Shown: positions 26,233-35,205, numbered from the stretch's first letter. The stretch is DNA of 64,000 nt from Protaetiibacter intestinalis (GCF_003627075.1 NZ_CP032630.1:2976001-3040000); one strand, 5' to 3'. The notes: generated from the sequence alone by a model not told the origin. Numbers and translations: made by a program.

Positions 26233-27006
26233 CTAGGCGCCGGTCGCAGTGCTCCGGTCTGCGCGCGTGTCTGCGGCGATGATCCGCGCAGTCTCCAGAA
26301 GGAGCGGCACCGCACGCGCAGCAAACGCGTCGTCGACCCGCGTGACGGGACCGGACACCGAGATCGCTGTCGGAGTCGGCATACCGGGGACAGACACCGC
26401 GAAGCACCGTACACCCAGTTCCTGCTCACCATCATCGATTGCATAGCCCCGAGCGCGGATCCGAGCGAGTTCCTCGATGAGAGCATCGACACTCCCGATA
26501 GTCTGCGGTGTGGGGGTCGGCATGCCCGCCCGCCCCACCACCGAGCGCACCCGCTCATCGTCCAGTTGCGAGAGTATCGCCTTCCCTACACCCGAAGCAT
26601 GAGTGTGCACGCCGCGGCCGATCTCCGTAAACATGCGCATTGAGTGAGCGGATGGAACCTGCGCCACATACGTTGCCATGTCGCCGTCGAGGATCGCCAA
26701 GTTTGCCGTCTCCCCGAGGCTTTCAACGAGGTCGGTCAAGTATGGGCGTGCCCATGCGCCCAACTGCCGGCTGGCAACCTCACCCAGCCGTATCAGCCCC
26801 GGCCCCAGCCCGTATCGGCGGCTCGGAAGCTGATGCACGTACCCTGACGAGACCAGCGTGCGAAGAAGGCGATGAATCGTCGGTAACGGAAGCGGTGTCG
26901 ACTCCGCGAGCTGCGATATCGACGCCTCGCCCCCAGTCCTCGTAATCCGCTCCAGCAGATCGAACGCCCGTTCAACCGATTGCACTCCACCATCCGCACT
27001 AGCCAC
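26233..27006 (-). CDS. IclR-family transcriptional regulator
   Basis: A 257-residue IclR regulator. The winged helix is at residues 8-70 (VQSVERAFDLLERITRTGGEASISQLAESTPLPLPTIHRLLRTLVSSGYV), followed by the effector-binding domain (GETANLAILDGDMATYVAQVPSAHSMRMFTEIGRGVHTHASGVGKAIL, then GYAIDDGEQELGVRCFAVSVPG). It resembles AllR/GclR-type regulators that sense glyoxylate or allantoin products. No other regulator remains in the glyoxylate region, and boxes like those between the two glyoxylate operons lie upstream of this gene, so it is assigned to them by inference. Confidence 0.9.
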   Translation of the reverse strand: MASADGGVQSVERAFDLLERITRTGGEASISQLAESTPLPLPTIHRLLRTLVSSGYVHQLPSRRYGLGPGLIRLGEVASRQLGAWARPYLTDLVESLGETANLAILDGDMATYVAQVPSAHSMRMFTEIGRGVHTHASGVGKAILSQLDDERVRSVVGRAGMPTPTPQTIGSVDALIEELARIRARGYAIDDGEQELGVRCFAVSVPGMPTPTAISVSGPVTRVDDAFAARAVPLLLETARIIAADTRADRSTATGA

Positions 27007-27034
27007 AGCGATTCCTCTCGTCCATGACGATCAT

Positions 27035-27051
27035 ATCCATAATGCGGAAAT
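27035..27051 (-). promoter_or_regulatory. candidate IclR autoregulatory box
   Basis: Read on the minus strand, ATTTCC-N7-GGAT lies 28 bases upstream of the iclR start. It matches the ATTTCC-N7-GGAAG site downstream of the hyi promoter at 19756-19773 in arm sequence and spacing. Confidence 0.45.
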
Positions 27052-27239
27052 AGCTATCCATGAGGCCCCAATTCGCGGTAGGTTCACAACAGTTCGTGAC
27101 CCAACCTCTAGCTGTACTGATGCTGACTTCCACTGTTGCTAGTTCAGTCGATGGGGTCTTGCCCCCGATGCCGACGCGGACCCTGTATAGGTTTGCAGTA
27201 GTCCAGCTGGCTCTGCAAGCCTGCTGCGCGCTCAGTGTT

Positions 27240-27600
27240 CGTGGTGCAGGAGCGGGCGTAGGCTGCGGTGACGACACAACACCCGTCCCACTGTCGAAAC
27301 CTGCAAACCGAGCCTGTCGGCAATGAATAGCGGGCTACGGCGGACGAGATTGCGCATAATCCTCACCCTCGCCTCCAGGCGCGCCGCCGTCTGTGCGAGT
27401 GCACGTGAGCGATGCTAGCCCAGCGGGCCCGCGGTCCCGGAACCGACGCCACCACAGCCACGCTGTCGTGCGAGAGATATCGATTTCCGCAGCGACATGC
27501 GCAACCGCAGCCCTGACCGGATGCGCTGAACCATGAACAACCTGCTGGCCGGAGTCAGCCGCCCAGCAGCGTGGGAAACGAGAAGCCTCGGTGTGATCGA
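27240..27600 (-). pseudogene. IS481-type transposase remnant
   Basis: A helix-turn-helix N-terminus (AHPVRAAVAHVAAEIDISRTTAWLWWRRFRDRGPAGLASL) is followed after a frameshift by LEARVRIMRNLVRRSPLFIADRLGLQVSTVGRVLCRH, the start of an IS481-like transposase. The catalytic domain is absent. It is a small relic between iclR and the esterase gene. Confidence 0.65.
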
Positions 27601-27754
27601 GCAGTAGAACTGTTATACAGCTCCAACTCAACGCCGGAGACTTCTCCTACGTCAGCAACGATCCAGGTCAGTACATCTTGATGCCGCGAACTGGTGGCTC
27701 GGCCAAGTGCAGAGATTCAATAGACACACAGGGCCCGCCGCCGGATCCGACCCG

Positions 27755-28726
27755 TCAGCGTGAAAGAATACGTGAGATCCACTGGTCGCGCGCAGCGATG
27801 CAGGATCGCGCTACCGCCGAATTGGGAGCGATGTCGTAGAAGCCATGGAACGCCGCTCCCCACACGTGGAGTTCTGCCTCTCCCCCAGCATTCAGGATTC
27901 CTGTGGCATACGCGATCGCTTCGTCTCGGAAGACCTCCGCCCCTCCGACATCGATGAACGTCGGTGGCAGTCCACTCAAGTCCTTTGACCGCGCAGGGGC
28001 CGCATACATGGACACATCTTCCTGCCCCCGCGATCCGGCCAGAATTGCGTCCCAAGCAGTGATGTTGCTCGTGCGGTCCCAGACACCAACGTTGTCGAAT
28101 TGGTGGGCCGAGAGTGTCTCATTGCGATCGTCGATCATCGGGCACTGCAACAGTTGACCCCGAAGCTTCGGACCTTTACGGTCACGTGCGAGTAGCGTCG
28201 TCCCGGCGGCAAGACCGCCGCCGCCACTGCCCCCGAATACAACTAGCTTCTCGGGGTCAATCCGCAGTTCTGTGGCGTTGGCATGCATCCATTCGAGCGC
28301 TGCGTAGCAATCCTCGACGCCGTATGGATACGGGTGCTCAGGCGCCAATCGATACTCGACTGTCACAGAGACGATGTCGAGCTCCATGGCCCAGTCAATG
28401 AGGGGATACGCAGAAGCAAACCTGTTGCACATCACCATCCCACCGCCGTGGATCCCCAAGACACCTCCGCGCGCCTCCTGATGATCTTCCCGAGAGATAA
28501 CCGAGACAACGATTTCGTCACCGTTATAGCCGCGGATGGTGTGATCAACCGATGTCACAGGTCGACCATTAATCTGTTCCTCGATAGACGGCTGGGGCAT
28601 CCCCCGAAAGTACTCGAGTTGCTCCATCGTCATCCCTACGGGGACAAATCCCTTAAGGGCAGGCAGGAGTTCGGCAAGCTGCGGGTCAAACTGGGGTTCG
28701 TTGGCGAGCGGAACAACGGTCGTCAT
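27755..28726 (-). CDS. alpha/beta hydrolase, HSL/acetyl-esterase type
   Basis: A 323-residue cytoplasmic esterase of the hormone-sensitive-lipase branch. The oxyanion motif is GVLGIHGGGMVM. The nucleophile elbow is VVFGGSGGGGLAAG, G-x-S-x-G. The acid is in FIDVGGAEVFRDEAIAYA and the histidine in AAFHGFYDI. The N-terminal cap region is complete. The ATG at 28726 follows AAGAGATACTC and was chosen over an upstream frame extension that lacks a ribosome site. It stands alone between IS remnants, so its pathway is unknown; short-chain acyl esters are the usual substrates. Confidence 0.9.
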   Translation of the reverse strand: MTTVVPLANEPQFDPQLAELLPALKGFVPVGMTMEQLEYFRGMPQPSIEEQINGRPVTSVDHTIRGYNGDEIVVSVISREDHQEARGGVLGIHGGGMVMCNRFASAYPLIDWAMELDIVSVTVEYRLAPEHPYPYGVEDCYAALEWMHANATELRIDPEKLVVFGGSGGGGLAAGTTLLARDRKGPKLRGQLLQCPMIDDRNETLSAHQFDNVGVWDRTSNITAWDAILAGSRGQEDVSMYAAPARSKDLSGLPPTFIDVGGAEVFRDEAIAYATGILNAGGEAELHVWGAAFHGFYDIAPNSAVARSCIAARDQWISRILSR

Positions 28727-29134
28727 GAGTATCTCTTTCTTCGTTGATTGAGCGTGGTCGGGCAAGGTGCCAGGTGCACCCATATGTGGAGGCGAGCGCG
28801 CTCGACTATCTCACGCAGACCTGCCATCTGAATATCGCAGGCGAGGGGGCCCTTCGCGGCGAGCGCGAGGAGCACAGATACCAACCACATGAGTACCAGA
28901 AGCATCAAATAGGCAGATCGACATTGACGAGCCCTCCACGAGATCTATCTCTCTAGGACCCGAGCATACATCAGATCGAATCGGTTGTGGAATGCTTTTT
29001 CCGTACGCTGGAAGTAACCCCCAACCGACCTGGGCCAGTTGGCATGTCTCGCGGTACGTTCTTCACCGGGGATATGGCCAGCAGAGCTCGCCGAGTCGCA
29101 AGACGGATGAGCCATGATCGAGCGCGGAGTTCAG
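28727..29134. other. non-coding stretch before IS3-type nest
   Basis: This region should contain the esterase promoter. I see no gene and no clear repeat. Short open frames on both strands lack homology and ribosome sites. Confidence 0.4.
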
Positions 29135-30181
29135 TGAGTCTGCTGAACGAGTAGGTGACGCCTGATTTATGGTGTGGGAGGCGCCGCTGGGAGGATGTCA
29201 TCATGCACAGGCCCTATCCCCACGAGTTCCGTGAGGATGTCGTCGCAGTCGCTCGTGATCGGGATCCAGGAGTGCCGTTGCGGAAGGTCGCTTAGGACTT
29301 CGGGTCAGCGAGACCTGCCTTCAGAACTGGATGCGTCAAGCCGACGTCGAAACTGGTGTGAAGCCCGGCGTGGCGAAGGCAGAGACCGATGAGCTGCGGG
29401 ACGCGAAGAAGCGGATCCGGTTCCTGGAGCAGGAGAACGAGGTGCTTGCGGAAAGCAGCGGCGTATCTGTCGCAGGCCTACCCGCGCCTCGGCAGCTCCT
29501 CAAAATGATCTCCCCGCTCGTCCGCGAGCTGGCCGCGAAGACGGCGCCCGTCCGGGTGCCGGTCGCGGTGACGTGCGGGTGCTGAAGATCGCTCGTCAGC
29601 CGCAAGACCGGTGGCTCGAGTCGCCGACGACTGACCGTGACTGGGCGCAGGCTCATCTCACCGACGTGCTGATCGAGGCCCACGCTAAGGACCCCGAGTT
29701 CGGGCATCAGTTCCTCGCCGACGAGGCCCGCGACGCCGGGTTCAACGTCTCCGATCGGACGGTCTGGAAGTAGTGCAGCGAGATGCGGATCTGGTCGGTG
29801 CTCGGCAAGAAGCGCGGCAAGGGGGGCCGGCCCGGGCCACACGTGTTCGACGATCGCGTCCAGCGGGCCTTCACCGTCAGCACGCCGAACGAGTTGTCGT
29901 TGACGGATATCACCGAGCACCGGACCGGTGAGGGCAAGCTCTACCTCTGCGCGATCAAGGACGTCTGCTCGAACCGGATCGTCGGCTACTCGATCAGCGA
30001 CCGCATGCGATCCTCGCTGGCCGTCGCTGCGGTCGAGAACGCCTTCGCGGGACGCGGCGACGTCGCCGGCTGCGTCGTTCACACCGACTGAGGCAGCCAG
30101 CTCCAAAGTCGTCGTTTCGGGCACGCGCTGAACCGTCACGGGCTCGTCGGATCGATGGGCCGAGTGGGAGCTGCGGGCGAC

Positions 30182-30406
30182 TGTGAGAGTGTCGAGTGCA
30201 TCCTGGCGGCCTGACTTTTGCTGACGACTGACCTCGAAGTCTGGGTGTCCTTGCTGTTGATCTGTCGTCCGCCGGGAGGCGCATCACCCTCGTGGTGCTG
30301 GCCGGGCGGGCGTGACCTCATAGGGGCCTGATTGCAACAGTCCCATCACAGTCCCGTCCACCCGACCGGCCAGCGTCACTCACCCTGTCTGGTTGGAGCG
30401 AGCACT
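30182..30406 (+). ncRNA. candidate bridge-RNA region of the IS110 element
   Basis: IS110-group elements encode a structured bridge RNA in the non-coding end upstream of the transposase. This 225-base stretch has no ORF and has complementary segments such as GCCGGGAGGC near 30,270 and CACCCTCGTGGTGCTGGCCGGGCGGGC near 30,287-30,313. A defined fold was not computed, so the call rests mainly on position. Confidence 0.25.
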
Positions 30407-31482
30407 ATGAGCATGCAGCACGTCCCCTCTCACCGTCGAGTCGTCGTCGGTGTCGACACGCACAAACACGTCCGCGTCGCGGTCGCCGTCGACGAACTCG
30501 GCGCGGTCCTCGACCGCCGGTCGTTCGCCGCCGACTCCGGTGGCTACGGCCAGCTGATCGACTGGGGCGAATCGTTCGGCGGGAAGCTCACCTTCGGGAT
30601 CGAAGGCACTGGCTCCTATGGGGCGGGCCTCGCTGGCGCAGTCCGTCACCGCGGGGTCGGGACCCTCGAGGTGATGCGCACGGATCGTCGTGACCGGCGA
30701 CTGCGCGGCAAGTCAGACACGATCGACGCGGAGAACGCCGCCAGAGCGGTTCTCGCGGGACTTGCCACCGCGGTCCCGAAGTCAGCCGACGGGACGGTGG
30801 AGATGATTCGCCAGATCAAGGTCGCAAAAGACGTCGCCGTCAAGGCGCGGACCTCCGCGATGATCAGCCTCAAGCAGGTCCTCGTGAACGCCCCAGACGA
30901 CCTGCGGCAGGAGCTGCAACCTCTCACGAAGATGGCACTCATCCACCGCTGCGCAGCCCTTCGCCCAGGAAGAGTGACGAGCATCATCGCGTCAACGAAG
31001 CACACCCTCCGGTCGATCGCTCGACGCTGGGAGGTGCTCGACACCGAGATCTCCGACCACGAGAAGCTCCTGGCAGAGTTGACCTCGCTGGTTGCTCCCG
31101 ACCTCGCGAAGGCGTTGCCGTCGGACCCGACACCGCCGCGGAGATGCTCATCGTCGCCGGCGACAACCCCGAACGCATCCGCTCGGAGGCCGCGTTCGCG
31201 AGACTCTGCGGCGTCGCCCCGATCCCGGCGTCTTCGGGCATGACGACACGTCACCGACTCAATCGCGGCGGCCACCGGCAAGCTAACGCCGCCCTCTACC
31301 GTGTCGTCATCGTCCGCATGCAGCACCACGAGCCGACCAAGGCCTACGTCGCCCGCCGGATCACCGAGGGCAAGACGAAATCCGAGATCATCCGCTGCCT
31401 GAAAAGGCTCCTCGCCCGAGAGCTCTGGGCCGCGATGCGTCCCATCCGCGAAGCCCGCCCGCCCCTCCGAATCGCCGCTTGA
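30407..31482 (+). pseudogene. IS110-family transposase with one frameshift
   Basis: The N-terminal 240 or so residues (RVVVGVDTHKHVRVAVAVDELGAVL, then EVMRTDRRDRRLRGKSDTIDAENAARAVL) are intact. The frame shifts near 31,120-31,144, and the C-terminal Transposase_20 part continues in the next frame (MLIVAGDNPERIRSEAAFARLCGVAPIPASSGMTTRHRLNRGGHRQANAALYRVV). One frameshift, otherwise complete, makes it the youngest of the three nested transposases. Programmed frameshifting is not known for IS110, so decay is the simple reading. Confidence 0.85.
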
Positions 31483-31712
31483 CAGATATAGGAGCGTCAA
31501 CGCGGCGATGGAATCGTTCTTCGCAATGTTGCAGAAGAATGTCCTCAACCGAAGCTCCTGACGCACCCGGCACGAGCTGCGCATCGCGATCGTCACGTGG
31601 ATCGAGAAGACCTATCACCGGCGCCGCAGACAGGCCCGCTTGGGCCGTTAGACCCCGATCGAGTTCGAGACCATCATGAACCAGAACCTGGTCCTCGCGG
31701 CTTATCCGAAAC

Positions 31713-32945
31713 TGACCTGCCCCACGGATTTGGTGCCAGTCGGGGAAGAACAGCTAGCTCGCGGCGGGGATGGTGTTGATGTCGAGTGTCTCGTACTCGA
31801 TCGGGGTGTGGTAGCCGAGGGCGGAGTGACGGCGCTCGCGGTTGTGGAAGATCTCGATGTATTTGAAGATCGCGTTGGCGAGTTCGACTCTGGTTTTCCA
31901 CTTCTTCCGGTTCAACAGCTCGATACATCGATGACCAGAAGCTTTCCATCATCGCGTTGTCCAGCCCGTCACCGATGGATCCAATGAAGGCAGGAGCCCG
32001 GCGGAGCAGATCTTCTCTCCGAGAAGCCAGGAGGTGAATTGTGTTCCGTGGGGCGGCGGTTCCGTATAGCCATGTCGAGTGCCTTGATGACGAGTGCGGT
32101 ATCTTGCTTGGAATAGATCGACCAGCCGATGATCCGGCGGCTGTCTGCGTCGAGGACTGCGGCGCAGTAGACCCAGCCTTCTTGCGTGCGATGTTGCGTG
32201 ATGTCCGTCACCCAAAGCTCCTTCGGCCGAGGCCGGGCGAACTTGCGGTTCACGAGATCGTCCGCAGTCACGACGCCACGGAGCCGCTTGGTGCGGATGG
32301 GCCGGGGAGCCCGTAGATCCCGGCCAGACGCATCAGCTTGTGCACTGTCCGCTCGCTGACGCTGACTCCCATCGCCATGGTCAGCTCGGCATGGACACGC
32401 CTGTATCCGTAGGTGCCCGCGAGGTGACGTGCACTTTGCGGACCAGACCGGTCAGCCATTGCCGGCGCAGCTCGGACTGCTCAAGGGGCGTCCGCTTCAC
32501 GCGGTAGTAGTGCCGCCTGGTAACCCCGAGGACGCGGCAACAGCGGTCGATCGGGATCCCGGCATCAGCAAGACGGTCGATCACCGGGAAGAGTCTTTTG
32601 GGCGGGGACGCTCCTCGTCGAGGAACTTCGCCGCCTGCCGGACAAACAGCAACTCGGTTTCGAGCTCTCGAATGCGACGCCTCGCCGCGCGCAGCCCGGC
32701 TGATTCCGAGGACGGCACACCAGGCCGACGGCCATTGTCAATATCGTCCTGGCGGATCCAGTTCGACAGCGTGACAGGGTGGATGCCGAGTTCCACGGCG
32801 GCTGCTTGGGCTGTTTGCCGGCACGCACGAGCGCTACAGCGCGAGCACGAAACTCCAGCGGGTACGGACGGGGCATGACGATGAGCCTTCCGGATCAGGC
32901 CACCAACTAGCCACCAAACTGGAACCTTTCCCGTGGGGCAGGTCA
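31713..32945 (-). mobile_element. inner IS3-type element (1233 bp)
   Basis: It is bounded by perfect 15-bp inverted repeats TGACCTGCCCCACGG (31713-31727) and its complement (32931-32945), with weaker pairing continuing inward (TTTGGT and CCAGT blocks). The length suits an IS3-group element. It lies between the end of the outer IS3 orfB and the outer right repeat, in opposite orientation. Confidence 0.85.
31754..32876 (-). pseudogene. IS3-family orfA/orfB transposase, multiple frameshifts
   Basis: OrfA begins MPRPYPLEFRARAVALVRAGKQ at 32876, shifts, and continues AAAVELGIHPVTLSNWIRQDDIDNGRRPG to FLDEERPRPK. OrfB reads MIDRLADAGIPIDRCCRVLGVTRRHYYR, HLAGTYGYRRVHAELTMAMGVSVSERTVHKLMRLAGIYGLPG, ELWVTDITQHRTQEGWVYCAAVLDADSRRIIGWSIY and, after further shifts, GTQFTSWLLGEKI, MMESFWSSMY and a final DINTIPAAS. 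At least four frame changes are needed, so it is inactive. Confidence 0.85.
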
Positions 32946-32974
32946 CACTTTCACCAGCTCGTTTAGCAGACCCA

Positions 32975-33296
32975 GTCGCTCGTGGATTGCAGTGCGTCAC
33001 AACCAACCGAGCTTCTCTCGCCTGACCCGCTCCGGAGCATAGAAGCACACATACGACCAGTCGCGCGAGAGCGCGTCGCTGTAGTGGCAAACCTCCCGTG
33101 CTTGCGCGCCGCGCGTGGCGCGATAATCGTTCCTCGCCTTTGCATACCCCGGAGCCCCGAGCGTGCGATATGAACGAGGCGCTCTGCCCACCACGTACCG
33201 CCGCGCAGTCGGCCCCGCGAGCGGTCTGTAGCACGCCCATCTCCGGCGGCAAGGCAGTGTGAATCTGCGTCAGCTGATCTCACAATCAGGAAAGAC
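32975..33296. other. region between IS nest and AKR operon
   Basis: I see no gene I can support. A 65-codon minus-strand open frame (32997-33194) ends in a tryptophan/arginine-rich stretch, but it has no ribosome site or recognised family. The last 50 bases lead into the AKR promoter. Confidence 0.4.
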
Positions 33297-33351
33297 TTGC
33301 ACAACAGTCCACCGGTCTGTTATGTTTAGAGACCAATGGACTCTAAACATA
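33297..33351 (+). promoter_or_regulatory. AKR-SDR operon promoter with perfect 31-bp operator
   Basis: TTGCAC (33297-33302) and TATGTT (33321-33326), 18 bases apart, form the promoter. The -10 box is the start of a palindrome with perfect 11-bp arms, TATGTTTAGAG (33321-33331) and CTCTAAACATA (33341-33351), around a 9-bp centre. This layout fits repression by a TetR-type dimer pair, and a tetR gene lies at the end of the same cluster. Confidence 0.75.
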
Positions 33352-33361
33352 GGAGCTGATC

Positions 33362-34417
33362 CTGGAACAGAAGAATCACGCGCGCAGACCGTTGGGGCGC
33401 AGCGGAGTTAGTGTTCGCGCCGTCGGCCTCGGTTTGATGGGTATGTCCCAGTTCTACGGAACTGCCGAGGATGCCGTCTCACTACGTACGATCCGCCAGG
33501 CGATCGACCTCGGGGTCGACTTCTTCGATACATCCGACTTCTACGGTGCCAGTAGTTCAGAGATCGGCGCGCCCGTGCCGGGATTCGGGCACAACGAGAG
33601 CCTCCTCGGCCGCGCTCTCGACAGGCGACGCGACGAGGTCGTGGTTGCGACCAAGTTCTCCGCACGACCGACGGGCGATGGAACGAGCCTGTTCGATGGC
33701 CGTCCGGAATACGTCTCATCGGCAATCGAGGCGAGCCTGCGCCGCCTGCGTACCGATTACATCGACGTGTACTACTACCATCGACTCGATCCGACCGTAC
33801 CGATTGAAGACACGGTCGGCGCGATGGCCGAACTCGTCGCCACGGGCAAAGCCCGCGCCATCGGCTTGAGCGAGATCGATGCAGACACGCTACGGCGCGC
33901 TGTCGCCGTGCATCCCATTGCTGTGCTCCAGAGCGAGTACTCGCTCTGGGAGCGCAGCATAGAGACGGAAGTGATTGCGGCTGCACGTCAGCACGACGTG
34001 ACTCTTGTCCCCTACAGTCCGCTCGGACGCGGCATGCTGGCGGGCGCCTTCGGCCCGACGACAGTCTTCGACAGGTCTGACTTTCGTTCCACGCTCCCTC
34101 GCTTTCAAGGGGAGCACATGGCCCGCAATCTCGCGCTGGTTGAGGACTTGTCGCGATTTGCCCGCGAACGCGACGCTACCCCCGGCCAGGTGGCTCTCGC
34201 CTGGCTGCTCGCCCAGCCGCACGACATCGTCCCCATCCCCGGTAGCCGCAGCCTTCCACGCATAACGGAGAACCTCGCAGCCAGCGCCGTGCGACTGAGC
34301 GCCGACGATATCGCGATGCTCTCCACGATGTTCGACCCGGCACGCATCTCCGGGGAACGTTACGGCACCCGGCACCCACGACGAGAAAACGAACAATCGA
34401 AAGCGAGAAACGAATGA
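33362..34417 (+). CDS. aldo/keto reductase, probable CTG start
   Basis: An AKR-fold NADPH oxidoreductase of about 351 residues with the catalytic tetrad in FFDTSDFYG (Asp, Tyr), VVATKF (Lys) and DVYYYHRLD (His), and NADPH-binding IPGSRSLPRITENLAA at the end. The family needs the N-terminal beta-hairpin, here RRPLGRSGVSVRAVGLGLMGM. To include it, translation must begin upstream of the TTG at 33392. The only codons between the in-frame stop (33350) and that point that could serve are CTG at 33356 and 33362; the latter is six bases after AGGAG. No ATG or GTG exists. The stop overlaps the next ATG (ATGA). Substrate unknown. Confidence 0.85.
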   Translation: MEQKNHARRPLGRSGVSVRAVGLGLMGMSQFYGTAEDAVSLRTIRQAIDLGVDFFDTSDFYGASSSEIGAPVPGFGHNESLLGRALDRRRDEVVVATKFSARPTGDGTSLFDGRPEYVSSAIEASLRRLRTDYIDVYYYHRLDPTVPIEDTVGAMAELVATGKARAIGLSEIDADTLRRAVAVHPIAVLQSEYSLWERSIETEVIAAARQHDVTLVPYSPLGRGMLAGAFGPTTVFDRSDFRSTLPRFQGEHMARNLALVEDLSRFARERDATPGQVALAWLLAQPHDIVPIPGSRSLPRITENLAASAVRLSADDIAMLSTMFDPARISGERYGTRHPRRENEQSKARNE

Positions 34418-35166
34418 ATCCCAGCAGACCTTTCGACACCAAAGTTGCCTACGTCACAGGCGCGGGCTCCGGAATGGGCGCTGACATCGCGCGGTTGCTT
34501 GCCGAACGCGGTGCCAAGGTCAGCCTGGTCGGACGCCAGCTGGCTCCCCTGCAACAGGTTGCCGACGACATCACAGCGCGCGGCGGGGACGCAGCGGTGT
34601 TCCCGGGCGATGTGAGCAATCCCGACGATGTCGAGCGCACCGTCGCAGCGACCGAGGAACGCTTCGGCTCGCTGCACTTCGCTGTCAACAATGCGGGAGT
34701 TTCCAGTACCTTCCATGATCTGCCCGACCTGCCGGAAGCCGAATGGAATGCAACAATCGGCATCAATCTCTCCGGGGTCTTCCACGGTCTGAAATTTCAG
34801 GTTCCCGCCATGCTGCGCTCTGGCGGCGGGTCGATCGTGAATATCTCCAGCGTCTTCGCCGACCGCGGCTTCGCGCGACGTCCGGCGTACAGCGCAAGCA
34901 AGCACGCCATCCGAGGACTGACCCGCTCGGCCGCGATCGAATGGGCCGCGCAAGGCATCCGCATCAACGAGATTCAGCCGGGAGTCATCGCCGTACCGCG
35001 CCAGCAAAGCAACCCGGAGGAAGTCGCCCGGATAGCCTCCGGCATCCCGGCCCAACGTGTCGGAACCGGGCGCGAGGTCGCCACAGCCGTGGCCTTCCTG
35101 CTATCCGATGACGCCTCATACATAACCGGGGCACACCTCGCCGTCGACGGCGGATACCTGTCCTGA
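34414..35166 (+). CDS. SDR-family NAD(P)-dependent oxidoreductase
   Basis: A 250-residue classical short-chain dehydrogenase: cofactor motif TGAGSGMGADIARLL (T-G-x3-G-x-G), NNAG at VNNAGVSS, catalytic Ser in VNISSVFADRG, Y-x3-K in YSASKHAIRGL, and the C-terminal ITGAHLAVDGGYLS of FabG-like enzymes. It begins inside the AKR stop codon, so expression is coupled. It should oxidise or reduce a secondary alcohol or ketone that the AKR or the next SDR also handles. Confidence 0.93.
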   Translation: MNPSRPFDTKVAYVTGAGSGMGADIARLLAERGAKVSLVGRQLAPLQQVADDITARGGDAAVFPGDVSNPDDVERTVAATEERFGSLHFAVNNAGVSSTFHDLPDLPEAEWNATIGINLSGVFHGLKFQVPAMLRSGGGSIVNISSVFADRGFARRPAYSASKHAIRGLTRSAAIEWAAQGIRINEIQPGVIAVPRQQSNPEEVARIASGIPAQRVGTGREVATAVAFLLSDDASYITGAHLAVDGGYLS

Positions 35167-35167
35167 T

Positions 35168-35194
35168 CCAACAGAACCAACAGAACCAACAGAA
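35168..35194 (+). repeat. three tandem copies of CCAACAGAA
   Basis: A perfect nine-base unit is repeated three times (35168, 35177 and 35186) directly before the GGAG ribosome site of the second SDR gene. Slippage here would change the spacing between the two SDR genes but not either reading frame. Confidence 0.85.
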
Positions 35195-35205
35195 GGAGAA
35201 CAACG

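Larger units (their letters stand above)
30182..31498 (+). mobile_element. IS110-family element inserted in IS3 orfB
   Basis: The boundaries come from rejoining the interrupted IS3 orfB: GGGCGAC (ending 30181) joins AACGCGGCGATGG (from 31499) to restore the conserved GD-NAAMES reading. The element would be 1317 bp, has no terminal inverted repeats and no target duplication, as expected for IS110. A 225-base non-coding left end precedes the transposase. Confidence 0.75.
29204..31712 (+). pseudogene. IS3-family orfA/orfB transposase, stops, frameshifts and insertion
   Basis: OrfA begins MHRPYPHEFREDVVAVARDRDPGVPLRKVA and meets a stop near 29,294. It continues shifted through the leucine-zipper-like KKRIRFLEQENEVL. 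OrfB (from about 29,505) reads MISPLVRELAAK, VLKIARQPQDRWLESP, then LTDITEHRTGEGKLYLCAIKDVCSNRIVGYSI, the first catalytic Asp block, and GDVAGCVVHTD followed by a stop. After HGLVGSMGRVGAAGD the IS110 copy intervenes. The reading resumes at 31,499 with NAAMESFFAMLQKNVLNR and RHELRIAIVTWIEKTYHRRRRQARLG. It is long dead. Confidence 0.85.
29135..32974 (+). mobile_element. outer IS3-type element carrying two inserted ISs
   Basis: The ends are imperfect inverted repeats: TGAGTCTGCTGAACGAG-TA-GGTGA at 29135 and the complement of TGGGTCTGCTAAACGAG-CT-GGTGA ending at 32974, about 20 of 24 matching. Its transposase gene is split by an IS110-family element (30182-31498), and a second IS3-type element (31713-32945) lies between the end of its orfB and its right repeat. 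No clean target duplication is seen. Confidence 0.7.

Noticed and set aside
30407..31482. Programmed frameshift in the IS110 transposase
   Set aside because: IS110 transposases are made from one frame; no slippery sequence stands out near 31,120-31,144, so mutation is simpler.
31713..32945. Target-site duplication of the inner IS3 element
   Set aside because: The flanking trinucleotides (AAC and CAC) do not match, so no duplication is claimed.
32997..33194. A 65-codon minus-strand ORF beside the IS nest
   Set aside because: It has odd Trp/Tyr/Arg content that looks protein-like, but no family, no ribosome site and no neighbour support.
35168..35194. Tandem repeats considered as CRISPR-like or minisatellite array
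   Set aside because: Three 9-bp units with no spacers; a simple slippage repeat. No CRISPR array or cas gene was seen anywhere in the window.
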